Positions 56,001 through 64,000 of a DNA stretch of 64,000 nucleotides are shown one piece after another (position 1 is the stretch's first letter; every line of letters starts with the position of its first letter). The DNA is from Amorphophallus konjac (lineage: Eukaryota; Streptophyta; Magnoliopsida; Alismatales; Araceae). The notes under the pieces are model-generated. The model ran no database searches, was not told where the DNA came from, and saw nothing but the letters and a program-made list of their open reading frames with translations. Location of the stretch: positions 74,959,247 to 75,023,246 of the forward strand of contig CM040128.1 in assembly GCA_022559845.1 (NCBI GenBank), read 5' to 3'. The translations under genes were made by a program, and so were the position numbers.

Positions 56001-56608
56001 CGGAGCTGAGGATGTCTGATGAGACTAAGAAGGGTTGGTGCTGGGAGAATCCAACTTGCAAAGAGGACCTGTTCCAGGCCGAAGCACAATTTGATACGGG
56101 AACCCCGGATGAAGATCAAGTAGCCAGAGAGCTGCAAGAGTGCCTGGAGTTTGGACGCATTCTAGAAGAATTCCGAGCTCTACATAATGATGACCTCTCA
56201 GGGGAGCCCACATCAGAAGAGCCTCTAAGCACGGAAGACTCCACTTCGAAGTTTTCCGCTGAGCCAGTCACGTCCTCGGGGCAGACTGAACAGAATCCGG
56301 CCATATTGGCCTTATACGATGCACCAGCATCTGCTGATGATCCATGTGATGAAACAGAAAATCATGAGAATGAAGAAGATTATATCCCGGGAGGCTTTAT
56401 TGATTTGCAAGAAGCCCCGCCCGAAGTTGAAGACGGAGGCCAAGCCACCGTCGATGAGCTGATAGAAGTAAATCTGGGGTCAGCAGATGAGCCAAGGCCG
56501 ACATTCCTCAGTGCACTGCTGGAGCCAGCTGTCAAAGAACAGTATATTCAGTTTTTAAAAGAATTCGAGACTGCTTCGCATGGACGTATGATGAAATGCC
56601 AGGATTGA
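52925..56608 (+). CDS. Element 4 gag C-terminus, protease, linker and start of RT region
   Basis: Longest open frame of this copy, 1227 residues. Gag C-terminus with zinc-knuckle-like FCPFHRALGHAIEDC; basic Lys-rich middle; aspartic protease about residues 640-750 with DPGAAVNILPYRIY (Asp 662) and ALLGRPWLHE; then the acidic linker that element 1 also has. Gag and protease are in one frame, so this lineage makes a single gag-pol polyprotein. The displayed Met is only the first after a frameshift. The end (from about 56565) is out of frame: the true frame continues in 56596..56958 with the first RT blocks. Confidence 0.9.
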   Translation: MRCKYASRASKREVLEKMIGADVRTFDRLNNIVAEVETFLSMRLTANVPTIPKGKSNERRPSHSEANTVDFRTFEQQKGKKGADEAPPLADTAERKDKVSLRDKMRKAYSFPKDKTAALFNWAYKFNKVTLPEPKRPADAAKKDDPLFCPFHRALGHAIEDCYVFKDIMEGMVKKGELQLGDYQVKPPHPHEPPLWRMSANMISVYQQLPKEAVEECTKHTYEACFLTPQKDQEGWQMIPIKSKKKTPAASTSRAVIRGVTPRPEPPPIKPIWHTTETGPVIRIPTHNRRRQTPLPTHKEVSPAARRLQQYINELDEYEQKKPKHLLMKDCIPWKQLEELKIKEQPEAEQEKAENEPFWGQELAKPNSQKKRRRPKSKKGKKVTTVQCNTLSVLFSLPGEDDEPEASDAPLEANHAEASTSAHATRSGRRWGPPPPANHNIMFRGEQPYQIPEPEIRGAQVPPPASLYQDKKKADEAPSFLEFLSSLENEQPAHTAPAKSNKCQQTAARKQKQHEENEESNPLAKLGAVATEEAFRETDEEGEIGTGQQRPQAPHEPPRPRWAEEMRLSNVRVGSRVMKMLKKLPTRFSIWEILSLSEEARQAIVDALQSPAQCEALLAEVNAGPSVTFTEDDMLIPNTGRNRPLYMRGSLNCQSLSRILIDPGAAVNILPYRIYQKYYFDLQLTKVRDMKIAGFNQKCETPLGVADFNLTLGDLTTVVRFYVIDSNTTYKALLGRPWLHEYQIVPSTLHQCIKYCHEGKEERVFADLHPFEVFECHMLDASYYTEVSQKDKGKEAVVSQKKPATKTRNWSPPPPKGYIKKHGVSHISYAGDFARITPPGIHPDDTEEKMKEKYTQVEVPQGLVKPIASIEYQTVLPLKTMEIPRFCEPPIIFYTGEPVEEDDQDCMAPEEAANLMVPITGLDYTTQQVSQMFSKMQMPSMQPAAQKKAFKELWDPPRDSKELRKITQHPGLGYTLQEYYEAEVDVISAFYQNEDPPKVGYDQYPFEDEEIMYQSITDNEVQDNQPELRMSDETKKGWCWENPTCKEDLFQAEAQFDTGTPDEDQVARELQECLEFGRILEEFRALHNDDLSGEPTSEEPLSTEDSTSKFSAEPVTSSGQTEQNPAILALYDAPASADDPCDETENHENEEDYIPGGFIDLQEAPPEVEDGGQATVDELIEVNLGSADEPRPTFLSALLEPAVKEQYIQFLKEFETASHGRMMKCQD

Positions 56609-57867
56609 GTTCCGATGTGGCACAGCACCGATTGGCGATAAACCCAGAGGCAAGCCCTGTGAAGCAGCCTTCTAGGAGAATGCGCCCCGAACTGATAAAT
56701 CAGATTAACAAAGAGGTTGATAAGCTGATTGATGTGGGCTTTGTTGAAGAGAACCAGTACACTACATGGCTGGCCAATATAGTGCCCGTGAAGAAGAAAA
56801 ATGGGCAGATCAGAATATGTGTAGATTTCAGGGACCTGAATAAGGCTTGCCCGAAAGATGATTTCCCAGTGCTGATCACTGAAGTCATTATCGATGCAAC
56901 CACTGGCCATGAAGCCCTGTCATTCATGGATGGGTCATACGGATACAACCAGATCTAGATTGCTGAAGAAGACAGAGTGCACACTGCATTCCGCACCCCG
57001 AAGGGGATATTTCATTATAAAAGAATGCCGTTCGGCCTTAAGAATGCCGGCGCTACCTATCAGAGAGCTATGACAAAGATCTTTGATGATTTGCTCTTCA
57101 AGAAGGTGGAGTGCTATATTGATGACCTGGTGGTGAAAACCAGCAGAAGAGAAGATCATCTGCAAGACCTGAGGATAGTGTTCCAGAGGCTGCGCAAATA
57201 TGAACTCAAGATGAATCCTATGAAATGTGCCTTCGGCGTGTCCAGTGGAAAATTCCTTGGGTTCATTGTCCATCATAGGGGCATTGAGATCGACCCATCC
57301 AAGATTAAAGCTATCCAGGAGCTCCCTCCACCAAGGAATCTCCACGAGCTGAGATCTCTACAAGGGCGTTTGGCCTATATCCGACGATTCATATCAAATC
57401 TGTCGGGGAGATGCCACCCTTTTCACAAGCTCATGATGAAAGATGTACCGTTCCTCTAGGATGATGGCTGTCAGGAAGCCTTTGAGAAGCTGAAAGAATA
57501 TCTCAAGACCCCTCCAGTGCTGGGGGCACCTATTAAGGGTAGACCCCTGATACTGTACATTACAGCCACACACTGTTCCCTAGGGGCAATGCTAGCACAG
57601 ATAAATGAAGAAGGCAAAGAGCAGGCTCTATACTACCTGAGTCGGAGGCTGATTAGAACTGAAGAAAGCTACACCTATATAGAAAAGACATGCTTGGCAC
57701 TAGTCTTTGCCGTTAAAAAGCTCCGGCACTATATGCTGTCGCATGAAATCAGATTAATATCTGCAGCAAATCCACTCAAATACATATTGACTCAGCCAGT
57801 ACTGAAAGGCCGGTTGGGAAAATGGGCGGTAATTCTGATGGAATTCGATATCACATATGTACCCTAG
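56596..57867 (+). pseudogene. Element 4 reverse transcriptase and first RNase H, with three nonsense codons
   Basis: One frame cut by TAG at 56956-56958 (Trp in element 1), 57457-57459 (Trp in element 1) and 57865-57867 (Gln in element 1). RT motifs RICVDFRDLNKACPKDDFP, RMPFGLKNAGATYQRAM and CYIDDLVVKT (YIDD) are intact. RNase H 1 lacks the usual first Asp (LILYITAT), as in the other copies. All three stops fit C-to-T change on one strand or the other. Confidence 0.88.
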
Positions 57868-57888
57868 AGGGCAATAAAAGGACAGGCC

Positions 57889-58938
57889 GTGGCCGATTTC
57901 TTCGCAGAGCATCCTGTGCCAGAGAATGATATGTTGGGGACTGAGTTACCCAATGATGAGACACTAGAAGCCTGCCAGGCTCAGTCAACTATGTGGCAGC
58001 TATTCTTTGATGGAGCATCTAGAACAGAGACGGACTCCGATGGAAAGACCAGAATACGGGCCGGAGCCGGTATTGTGCTAAGATCACCAGAAGGGGAGGT
58101 TGTGCATACTTCATGTTCTATAAACAAGCCCTGCACCAATAATGAAGCCGAATATGAAGCTCTGATAATCGGGCTATGTATAAGCCTCAACATGGGTATC
58201 CAGATGCTTCAGGTATTCGGGGATTCAATGTTGATAATAAAGCAAATCCAAGGGGAGTTCGAAGTGCGAAAGCCGGAGTTGAACCCCTACCACCAAAAAG
58301 TTGTGCGCCTCATGGAAAAATTCTATCATATTGAGCTCAAGCATGTGGGCCGTGGACATAATGCCCAAGCTGATGCACTGGCAAAGCTAGCCAGCTCAAT
58401 AGCAGTCCCACCAAATGAAACACTGAACATTGTTGTTATAAACCGGCGGCAGGTCCCCAGCATGCTGGAAGAGTGCCCCGAAGAAGAAGAAGTCGCCACG
58501 ATCAGTACAGAACAGGCATCTGATTGGAGACAACACCTGCTACAATGGTTTTTACACCAACAGCTGCCGCAGAAAAGAGAAGAAAAGATGAAACTTCTAA
58601 GGATCAAAGATTCTTATGAATTCAGAAATGGAACTCTGTTCCGAATAATGGCAGATGCACGTAAGAAGATTTTGCTCCGCTGCCTGTCTACTGAGGAAGC
58701 TTGGCAAGCAATGAAAGAAACACATGCTGGGACAGCAGGTGCCCACCAGGCCGGTCCAAAGATGAAGATAGAGATTAATAAGCTGGGCTACTACTACCCA
58801 CCATGTTTAAGGACTGCTGCAAGTTTGCAAAGTCATGCCAGAAATGTCAGGAGCATGCTGTTGTGCCTAGAAGGCCACCTGCCGTTCTGCACCCTACAGT
58901 CCCTAGCTGGCCGTTTGCACAATGGGGAACTGATGTAG
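57889..58938 (+). pseudogene. Element 4 archaeal-type RNase H and integrase N-terminus
   Basis: Same frame as the preceding segment. RNase H 2 with FFDGAS, NNEAEYEAL, GDSML and QADALAKLA, all acidic positions kept. Followed by the His pair of the integrase zinc region (ETHAGTAGAH). Frame lost near 58795, where element 1 reads GYYWPTMFEDCCKF; the last ~45 residues are out of frame. Confidence 0.87.
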
Positions 58939-59804
58939 TCGGGCCATTGCCAACTTCCTCGGCCGGACATAAGTACATACTGGCCATAACAGATTACTTC
59001 TCCCGATGGGCGGAAGCTATAGCATTAAGAGAAGTGACTGGTGAGCTGGTCTCCAGATTCATCAAGCAAAACATTATCTTCCGGTTCGGGATCCCCAACC
59101 GAATAATATCTGATAATGGAAGTCATTTCAGAAATCAAAAAATCTATCGGCTTGCCGAGAAGTACAAGATTGAATGGAGAACCTCCACGCCCTACAATCC
59201 ACAGGCAAACGGATTGGCAGAAGCTTTTAATAAGACCTTGTGTACATTGCTGGCCAAAGTCGTCAGTTCCAACAAGAAGGACTGGGAAGAGAAAATGTAT
59301 GAAGCCTTATGGGCATACCGCACCATCTTCAAAACACCTACAGGGTGCTCACCATACTCATTGGTGTACGGCTCGGAGGCAGTAGTTCCACTAGAGCTGG
59401 AAGTCCCGTCACTCAGAGTGGCGGTCCAATATGACCTAGCCCCTGGCGAACAGACTAATACAGAAAGAAGATTAGAAGAACTGGCTGAATTAGAGGGGAG
59501 GCGCCTCCAAGCTCAGAAGAATATCCAGATGTATCAGGCCCGCATGGCCACTGCATTCAACAAACTCGTAAAAGGACGAGAATTTAAGAAAGGTGACCTT
59601 GTCATGGTCAAGAAAAGAGAAGTCATGGCATCCAACCCAAAAGGAAAGCGAAATCCTAATTGGGAAGGTCCTTATGTGATACATAGGGTCTATGAAGGTG
59701 GGGCCTATATGGTTGTCAACCATCGAGGGGAGATTCAATTCTCGCCACTCAACGGTAGGCACCTAAAGCTGTATCATGCTGCACAACCGACATTCTCCGA
59801 ATAA
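58803..59804 (+). pseudogene. Element 4 integrase
   Basis: Open for 333 residues in the frame that follows the break near 58795. Zinc-region Cys pair (KSCQKCQEHA), GTDVVG, SDNGSHF and GLAEAFNK for the D,D-35-E triad, and the C-terminal WEGPYVIHRVYEGGAYMVV module. Ends with the natural stop (...AQPTFSE), which shows where element 1's frame would have ended. Confidence 0.9.
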
Positions 59805-59811
59805 TCGGGCC

Positions 59812-60415
59812 AAAAGCTACCCTTTTCCTTGGTCTAGCGGCACTCCGTCCTAACCGAGCTACCTCTTCCTTGGTCTAGCGGCACTCCGCCCCAACCAAGC
59901 TACCCTTTTCCTTGGTCTAGCGGCACTCCGTCCTAATCGAGCTACCTCATTTCTTGGTTTAGCGGCACTCCGCCCCAACCAAGCTACCCTTTCACTTGGT
60001 CTAGCGGCACTCCGTCCTAACCGAGCTACCATTTTCCTTGGTCTAGCGGCACTCCGTCCTAACCGAGCTACCTCATTTCTTGGTCTAGCGGCACTCCATC
60101 CTAACCGAGCTACCCTTCTCCTTGGTCTAACGGCACTCCGCCCTAGCCAAGCTACCTCCTCCTTGGTCTAACGGCACTCCGCCCTAGCCAAGCTACCTCT
60201 TTCTTGGTCTAGCGGCACTTCGCCCTAGCCGAGCTACCTCATTTCTTGGTTTAGCGGCACTCCGCCCTAGCCGAGCTACCCATTCCTCGGTTAGCGGCAC
60301 TCCGCCCTAATCAGGCCACTTCATCTTGGTCAATGGCACTCCCCCCTGATCAAGCTACGCTCTCCCTGGTTCAGTGGCATCTCGCCCTGCCCAAGTTACC
60401 CTCTCTCTCAGCCCG
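59812..60415 (+). repeat. ~40-bp tandem hairpin array (element 4)
   Basis: About 15 units of the same family as 4660..5500, e.g. CTTGGTCTAGCGGCACTCCG with a following CCTAACCGAG; some units have GGUUA/UAAUC outer stems. Confidence 0.9.
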
Positions 60416-60444
60416 CATACCAAATAAAAAAAAGAGAATAAAAA

Positions 60445-60672
60445 AAATGGGGTTAAAAATAGTGATACCCCGCCGGTCTTGTTCAGATATTCTGAACAAG
60501 GGCAAAAAATGGCCAAAAAACCCGGCTGTGGTGAAAACCCGAAAGGGCACTGCAGGCAAAATCGGGTACCCCGCCACGTGAAAACCCGAAAGGGCGCGTG
60601 GGCAAAAGCAAGAGGGGGCTGGCTCCGGTGAAAACCCGAAAGGGCACTTGGGTCAGTAATGTGGTAATCCCA
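60445..60672 (+). ncRNA. Structured module, copy 4a
   Basis: Complete copy; the CUUGUUCAG/CUGAACAAG hairpin is perfect here, and the third outer stem is GGUG/CACU where copy 1a has GGCG/CGCU (C-G replaced by U-A). Confidence 0.6.
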
Positions 60673-61532
60673 AAGAAAAGCCTCACCTCCCGCCATAAAA
60701 CTCCTCGTCAATCGACCGGCGCCTTACCCGATCGACGATTAGACCCACTCAGTATAGGCCCTACGTTTATCCTGATAAGAGCCCTCATACCTTGTCCCAG
60801 GTCCCACGATGATGGAACCTGCTGCTGATCAATGGGCACACTCACCCGATCAGCAATGAAACCTATCCGGCTTAGACCTTACGTCTATGCCGATAAAACT
60901 TATGAAATCCTTGCATTGGTATAAACCCAATACCGATGATGAAACCTGCTGTTGATCGATCGGCACATTGCCCGATCAATGATGAAATCCACCCAGTTTA
61001 GACCTTACGTCTATCCTGATGAAACCTATGAAATCCTTGCATTGGTATAAACCCAATACCGATGATGAAACCTGCTGTTGATCGATCGACACATTGCCCG
61101 ATCAATGATGAAATCCACCCAGTTTAGACCTTACGTCTATCCTGATGAAACCTATGAAATCCTTGCATTGGTATAAACCCAATACCGATGATGAAACCTG
61201 CTGTTGATCGATCGGCACATTGCCCGATCAATGATGAAATTCACCTAGTTTAGACCCTACGTCTATCCTGATGAAACCTATGAAATCCTTGCATTGGTAT
61301 AAACCCAATACCGATGATGAAACCTGCTGTTGATCGATCGGCACATTGCCCGATCAATGATGAAATTCACCCAGTTTAGACCCTACGTCTATCCTGATGA
61401 AGTCTATGAAATCCTTGCATCGGCATAAACCCAATACCGATGATAAAAGCAGTCACTAATGGAGCAGCACATCGCCTGATCCGTTCTAAAGTCCCAATTC
61501 AAGAAATATATATACATGTATATATAAATAAA
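60673..61532 (+). repeat. Linker-hairpin array between modules 4a and 4b, with 126-bp tandem units
   Basis: Contains four exact-length 126-bp units (60931, 61057, 61183, 61309, ending 61434). Each unit has one type a palindrome (TTGATCG...CGATCAA), one type b (TAGAC...GTCTA) and one type c (CATTGGTAT...ATACCGATG), each followed by the GATGAAAC linker. Units differ at only a few bases, so the expansion is recent. A TATATATACATGTATATATA stretch (about 61505) precedes module 4b. Confidence 0.88.
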
Positions 61533-61756
61533 AAATGGGGTTAAAAATAGAGATACCCCGCCAGGCTTGTTCGGATATCCCGGACAAGGGCAAAAATGGC
61601 CAAAACCCAGCTGTGGTGAAAACCCGAAAGGGCACTGCAGGCAAAATCGGGTACCCCGCCACGTGAAAACCCGAAAGGGCGCGTGGGCAAAAGCAAGAGG
61701 GGGCTGGCTCCGGTGAAAACCTGAAAGGGCACTTGGGTCAGTAATGTGGTAATTCA
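61533..61756 (+). ncRNA. Structured module, copy 4b
   Basis: The CUUGUUCGG/CCGGACAAG hairpin replaces CUUGUUCAG/CUGAACAAG (A-U to G-C, paired change). Three bulged hairpins kept; the third tip reads CCU-GAAA-GGG. Confidence 0.6.
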
Positions 61757-62500
61757 AAAGTTCCATGCCAACATGCACGCTACCTTTACCTCCCTTTCAC
61801 TGATGAAACCTCCCGTCGGTCAGTTTGCTTCATTCCCCACCAATGATAAAACCCTTCCGGGATAGACCTTACGTTTATCCTGATAAAATTCACATACCCT
61901 CTTTCAAACGTCCCACCGACAATGAAACCCATCACCATTCTGATGAAGCCTGTCCAGCTCAGACCTCACGTCTGTCCTGATGAAGCCTACGCATTTCTTG
62001 GCAAGCCTCACCTGCGATAAAACCGGCTGGAATAGACCTTACGTCTATCCTGACGAGACCTACGCCTCTACCGACGTCCCACTGTTGATCGATTGGCACC
62101 ATGCCCGATCAATGATGAAACCCTAGCCAGTTTAGACCTTTCGTTTATGCTGATGAAACTCTTCTTTGCGTCGATATAAACCCAATATCGATGATGAAAC
62201 TAACTGTTGATCGATTGGCACTTTGCCCGATCAATGATGAAACCCTATCCGGTTTAGACCTTACGTCTATTCTGATAAAACATATGAAATCCCCCTTGCA
62301 TCGATATAAGCTCAATATCGATGATGAAGTCAACCGTTGGCTGATCGGTACATCGCCCAGCCAATGATACAATCTGTCCAGTTCGTACTTTATGTCCGTT
62401 CTGATGAAAACCCCACACCCTTTTTCAATGTCCCATCTGCTATAACCTCTACCCAGTCTAGACCTTTTGTCTAGTCCGATGAAACCTCTTCTTTCACATT
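61757..62500 (+). repeat. Linker-hairpin array, part 2 (element 4)
   Basis: Same organisation as 6947..7900 in element 1 and alignable to it; palindromes such as CATCGATAT/ATATCGATG near 62299 and TTGATCG/CGATCAA near 62208. No gene seen. Confidence 0.75.
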
Positions 62501-62587
62501 TCTGCAAATTGTCTCCCTCGCAGCACATATTGCCAAGAGGGACGATTGCTACTACCAACAGAACCCGGTTTAAGCACCTCCCCGGAT

Positions 62588-62665
62588 GCCGTCACGCGGT
62601 GGAGCGAGTTCCCCATCCTTTCTCTGAGGGGGTGGACGCTCTCCTGCCAAGTACGGGCCATTCGC
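62588..62665 (-). promoter_or_regulatory. Conserved inverted repeat downstream of the antisense gene (element 4)
   Basis: Nearly identical to 8021..8100 of element 1, in the same position past the antisense stop. Possible 3'-end signal. Confidence 0.45.
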
Positions 62666-62840
62666 ATGAGGAATTGCTAAAACCGCTACCCCACTTCTCA
62701 AAGTGATAAAACCACATGCAGAAGAAAATGGATACGCGTGAAGCCAAAGATTTCTTTTCATTAATAAGTGAGTACATACAGGGCCCCGAGGGGACGTCGT
62801 ATCGCAAAAGAGTACAAAAGAAAAAGAAAAAGAAGATGGT

Positions 62841-64000
62841 TCATGGCTGCCTGAAGATATCCTCGAAAGCCAGAAGACCCACAGAAGGGGCGGCTCCCAG
62901 TTCATGAAGACGAGCCTCCTCCTCCTGCAGTCGAACAGACTCGTCTTGAAAGGACGCCACCTGCCCCTCTAATAGAGCTGCTTCTTCCTCGAGCTGCGGT
63001 CGAGAAGTTGTTAGCTGCGGCAGCTCAGCTCGGAGATCGGACAGTTCAGCTTCCAGGGTGGTTATCCGGTCGTGCACAAACTGCTCCCGCTCCGCCAAAG
63101 ACTGCATTTGGCACTGCCGCTCCTGAAGAATACAGTTCGTCTTCGCCAGCTCAGATTTGCATTCCATTCTTTGCAACTTCAAAGCCGCCAGTTTGTCAGA
63201 CATGATATGTGTCAAGAAATCCCGGCGATGAACAAATTTTAACAATAAAAGAATCCGCTGGGCCCATATTTCTGTGGGACATCCCATCGCCTGCAAGCCG
63301 GCGGTGAAGCGCTCAGCTATCTCCTTCAACTGTGGATAGGTTAGTCCGGGCTGGGACTCCACTAGCTGGCGCAGCATGCCCAGATGTTGCCAGACAAAAC
63401 TCTCAGGTGAAGTAAAGCCAGGCAAAGGAAGAGAAGCCACTTCAAAGGTTACTTCACTATCAATGTCCGCCCATAGGGTAATATCCGGCTGCGAAGAAGA
63501 AGATGGGAGGTCTACCGAAGGTACCAACTGAGCTCTCCCTGCAACCTCTGGCGTGGCCAAGAGATCTTCCACTTCCATCTCCTCGAAAGCGGCCGTCTGA
63601 ATACTCCTGGATGCAGCTTCAGGCACCTCCTCCTCAGATTCTGAAAGTATGGAGATAGGATCCGGGGCGGTTACAAGCAATACTCCCAGTTCCGCAGCAG
63701 CTACCTCTCCTTCTTCCATCTCCGCTTCGGTGGCCAATTCCTTCAACGTCGAGGCCGCGGAGGCCACAGTCTGAAGGGGCAAAGGTTCACCCTCCATGAT
63801 TGATGTTGTGGGAATTGTTGACTCAGGAGCGATGGTCATCACTGCGGCCGGTATGAAAGCAGAACTTCTGGCTAGATCAGCTTCGGATCTGAAATCTGAA
63901 GCCCTGATAGGAGTGCATCTGTCTCCTGAGGCCCCCAGGTCCAACGATGCTAAATCTGTTGAATACTGTATTCGCATTGGAACAGGGCGAATGACCTCAG
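62841..64000 (-). CDS. Element 4 antisense gene, last exon (partial)
   Basis: Open from the window edge to TGA/TAA-side stop at 62841; upstream exons lie right of the window. Matches exon 5 of the other copies: Ala/Glu/Ser-rich start, then FVWQHLGMLRQLVESQPGLT, IWAQRILLLLKFVHRRDFL, a coiled coil (about 62870..63180) and the ending LLAFEDIFRQP. No break in the visible part. The apparent Met at 63977 is internal, as the frame continues past it. Confidence 0.85.
   Translation of the reverse strand, partial: EVIRPVPMRIQYSTDLASLDLGASGDRCTPIRASDFRSEADLARSSAFIPAAVMTIAPESTIPTTSIMEGEPLPLQTVASAASTLKELATEAEMEEGEVAAAELGVLLVTAPDPISILSESEEEVPEAASRSIQTAAFEEMEVEDLLATPEVAGRAQLVPSVDLPSSSSQPDITLWADIDSEVTFEVASLPLPGFTSPESFVWQHLGMLRQLVESQPGLTYPQLKEIAERFTAGLQAMGCPTEIWAQRILLLLKFVHRRDFLTHIMSDKLAALKLQRMECKSELAKTNCILQERQCQMQSLAEREQFVHDRITTLEAELSDLRAELPQLTTSRPQLEEEAALLEGQVASFQDESVRLQEEEARLHELGAAPSVGLLAFEDIFRQP

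Larger units (their letters stand above)
47038..64000 (+). mobile_element. Element 4: Tat-lineage Ty3/gypsy retrotransposon, 3' end outside window
   Basis: 5' LTR 47038..50394, primer binding site, gag-pol 50514..59804, hairpin array, two structured modules separated by linker-hairpins, and the last exon of its antisense gene (62841..>64000). Same family as element 1 by LTR and pol. Inserted in element 3; the left flank is CCTGC, which should recur after its 3' LTR right of the window. Gag-pol has several frameshifts and at least four in-frame stops. Confidence 0.9.

Noticed and set aside
1..64000. Host protein-coding, tRNA or rRNA genes
   Set aside because: None recognised; every substantial open frame belongs to one of the four elements. 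Short tRNA-like matches near primer binding sites are retrotransposon features.

Overview
The window is plant repeat DNA with no host gene that I can recognise. It is a nest of four related, very long Ty3/gypsy LTR retrotransposons of the Tat lineage. The lineage call rests on gag–PR–RT–RNaseH–INT order plus a second, intact archaeal-type RNase H between the first RNase H and integrase. An antisense gene resembling the plant mobile domain (PMD, 'aminotransferase-like') family points to an angiosperm. I cannot name the species.

Layout. Element 1 (+ strand, <1..17292) enters from the left: broken pol, a structured non-coding zone, an antisense gene (8271..13459), a polypurine tract and its 3' LTR (14175..17292). 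It sits inside the antisense gene of element 3 (- strand), an old host copy surviving as 17293..22353 and 46711..47037. Element 2 (- strand, 22354..46710, 24.4 kb) is complete with both LTRs, primer binding site, polypurine tract and a perfect 5-bp target duplication (ACATT), and interrupts element 3. Element 4 (+ strand, 47038..>64000) interrupts element 3 again: 5' LTR, primer binding site, broken gag-pol, structured zone and the last exon of its antisense gene, then the window ends.

Two things stand out. (1) The antisense gene of element 2 (26344..31532, + strand) is an unbroken five-exon gene predicted to give about 1610 residues (PMD-like region plus C-terminal coiled coil), with canonical introns, while gag-pol of the same element has at least seven lesions. 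The same exon pattern is readable in element 3 and largely in element 1. (2) The 2-4 kb between integrase and the antisense gene is built almost wholly of inverted repeats. These are a ~40-bp tandem hairpin array, two copies of a ~210-nt module with three bulged hairpins capped by GAAA tetraloops, and arrays of other hairpins, in elements 1 and 4 joined by a TGATGAAACC linker. Stem bases change in compensating pairs between copies, which suggests selection on RNA (or cruciform DNA) structure. I do not recognise these as a described RNA family.

How the parts fit: sense transcription from the LTR would make gag-pol and carry the structured zone as its 3' part. The antisense gene is transcribed towards pol, so the hairpin zone lies between two convergent genes. 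All pairing was read by eye and no folding or database search was run.
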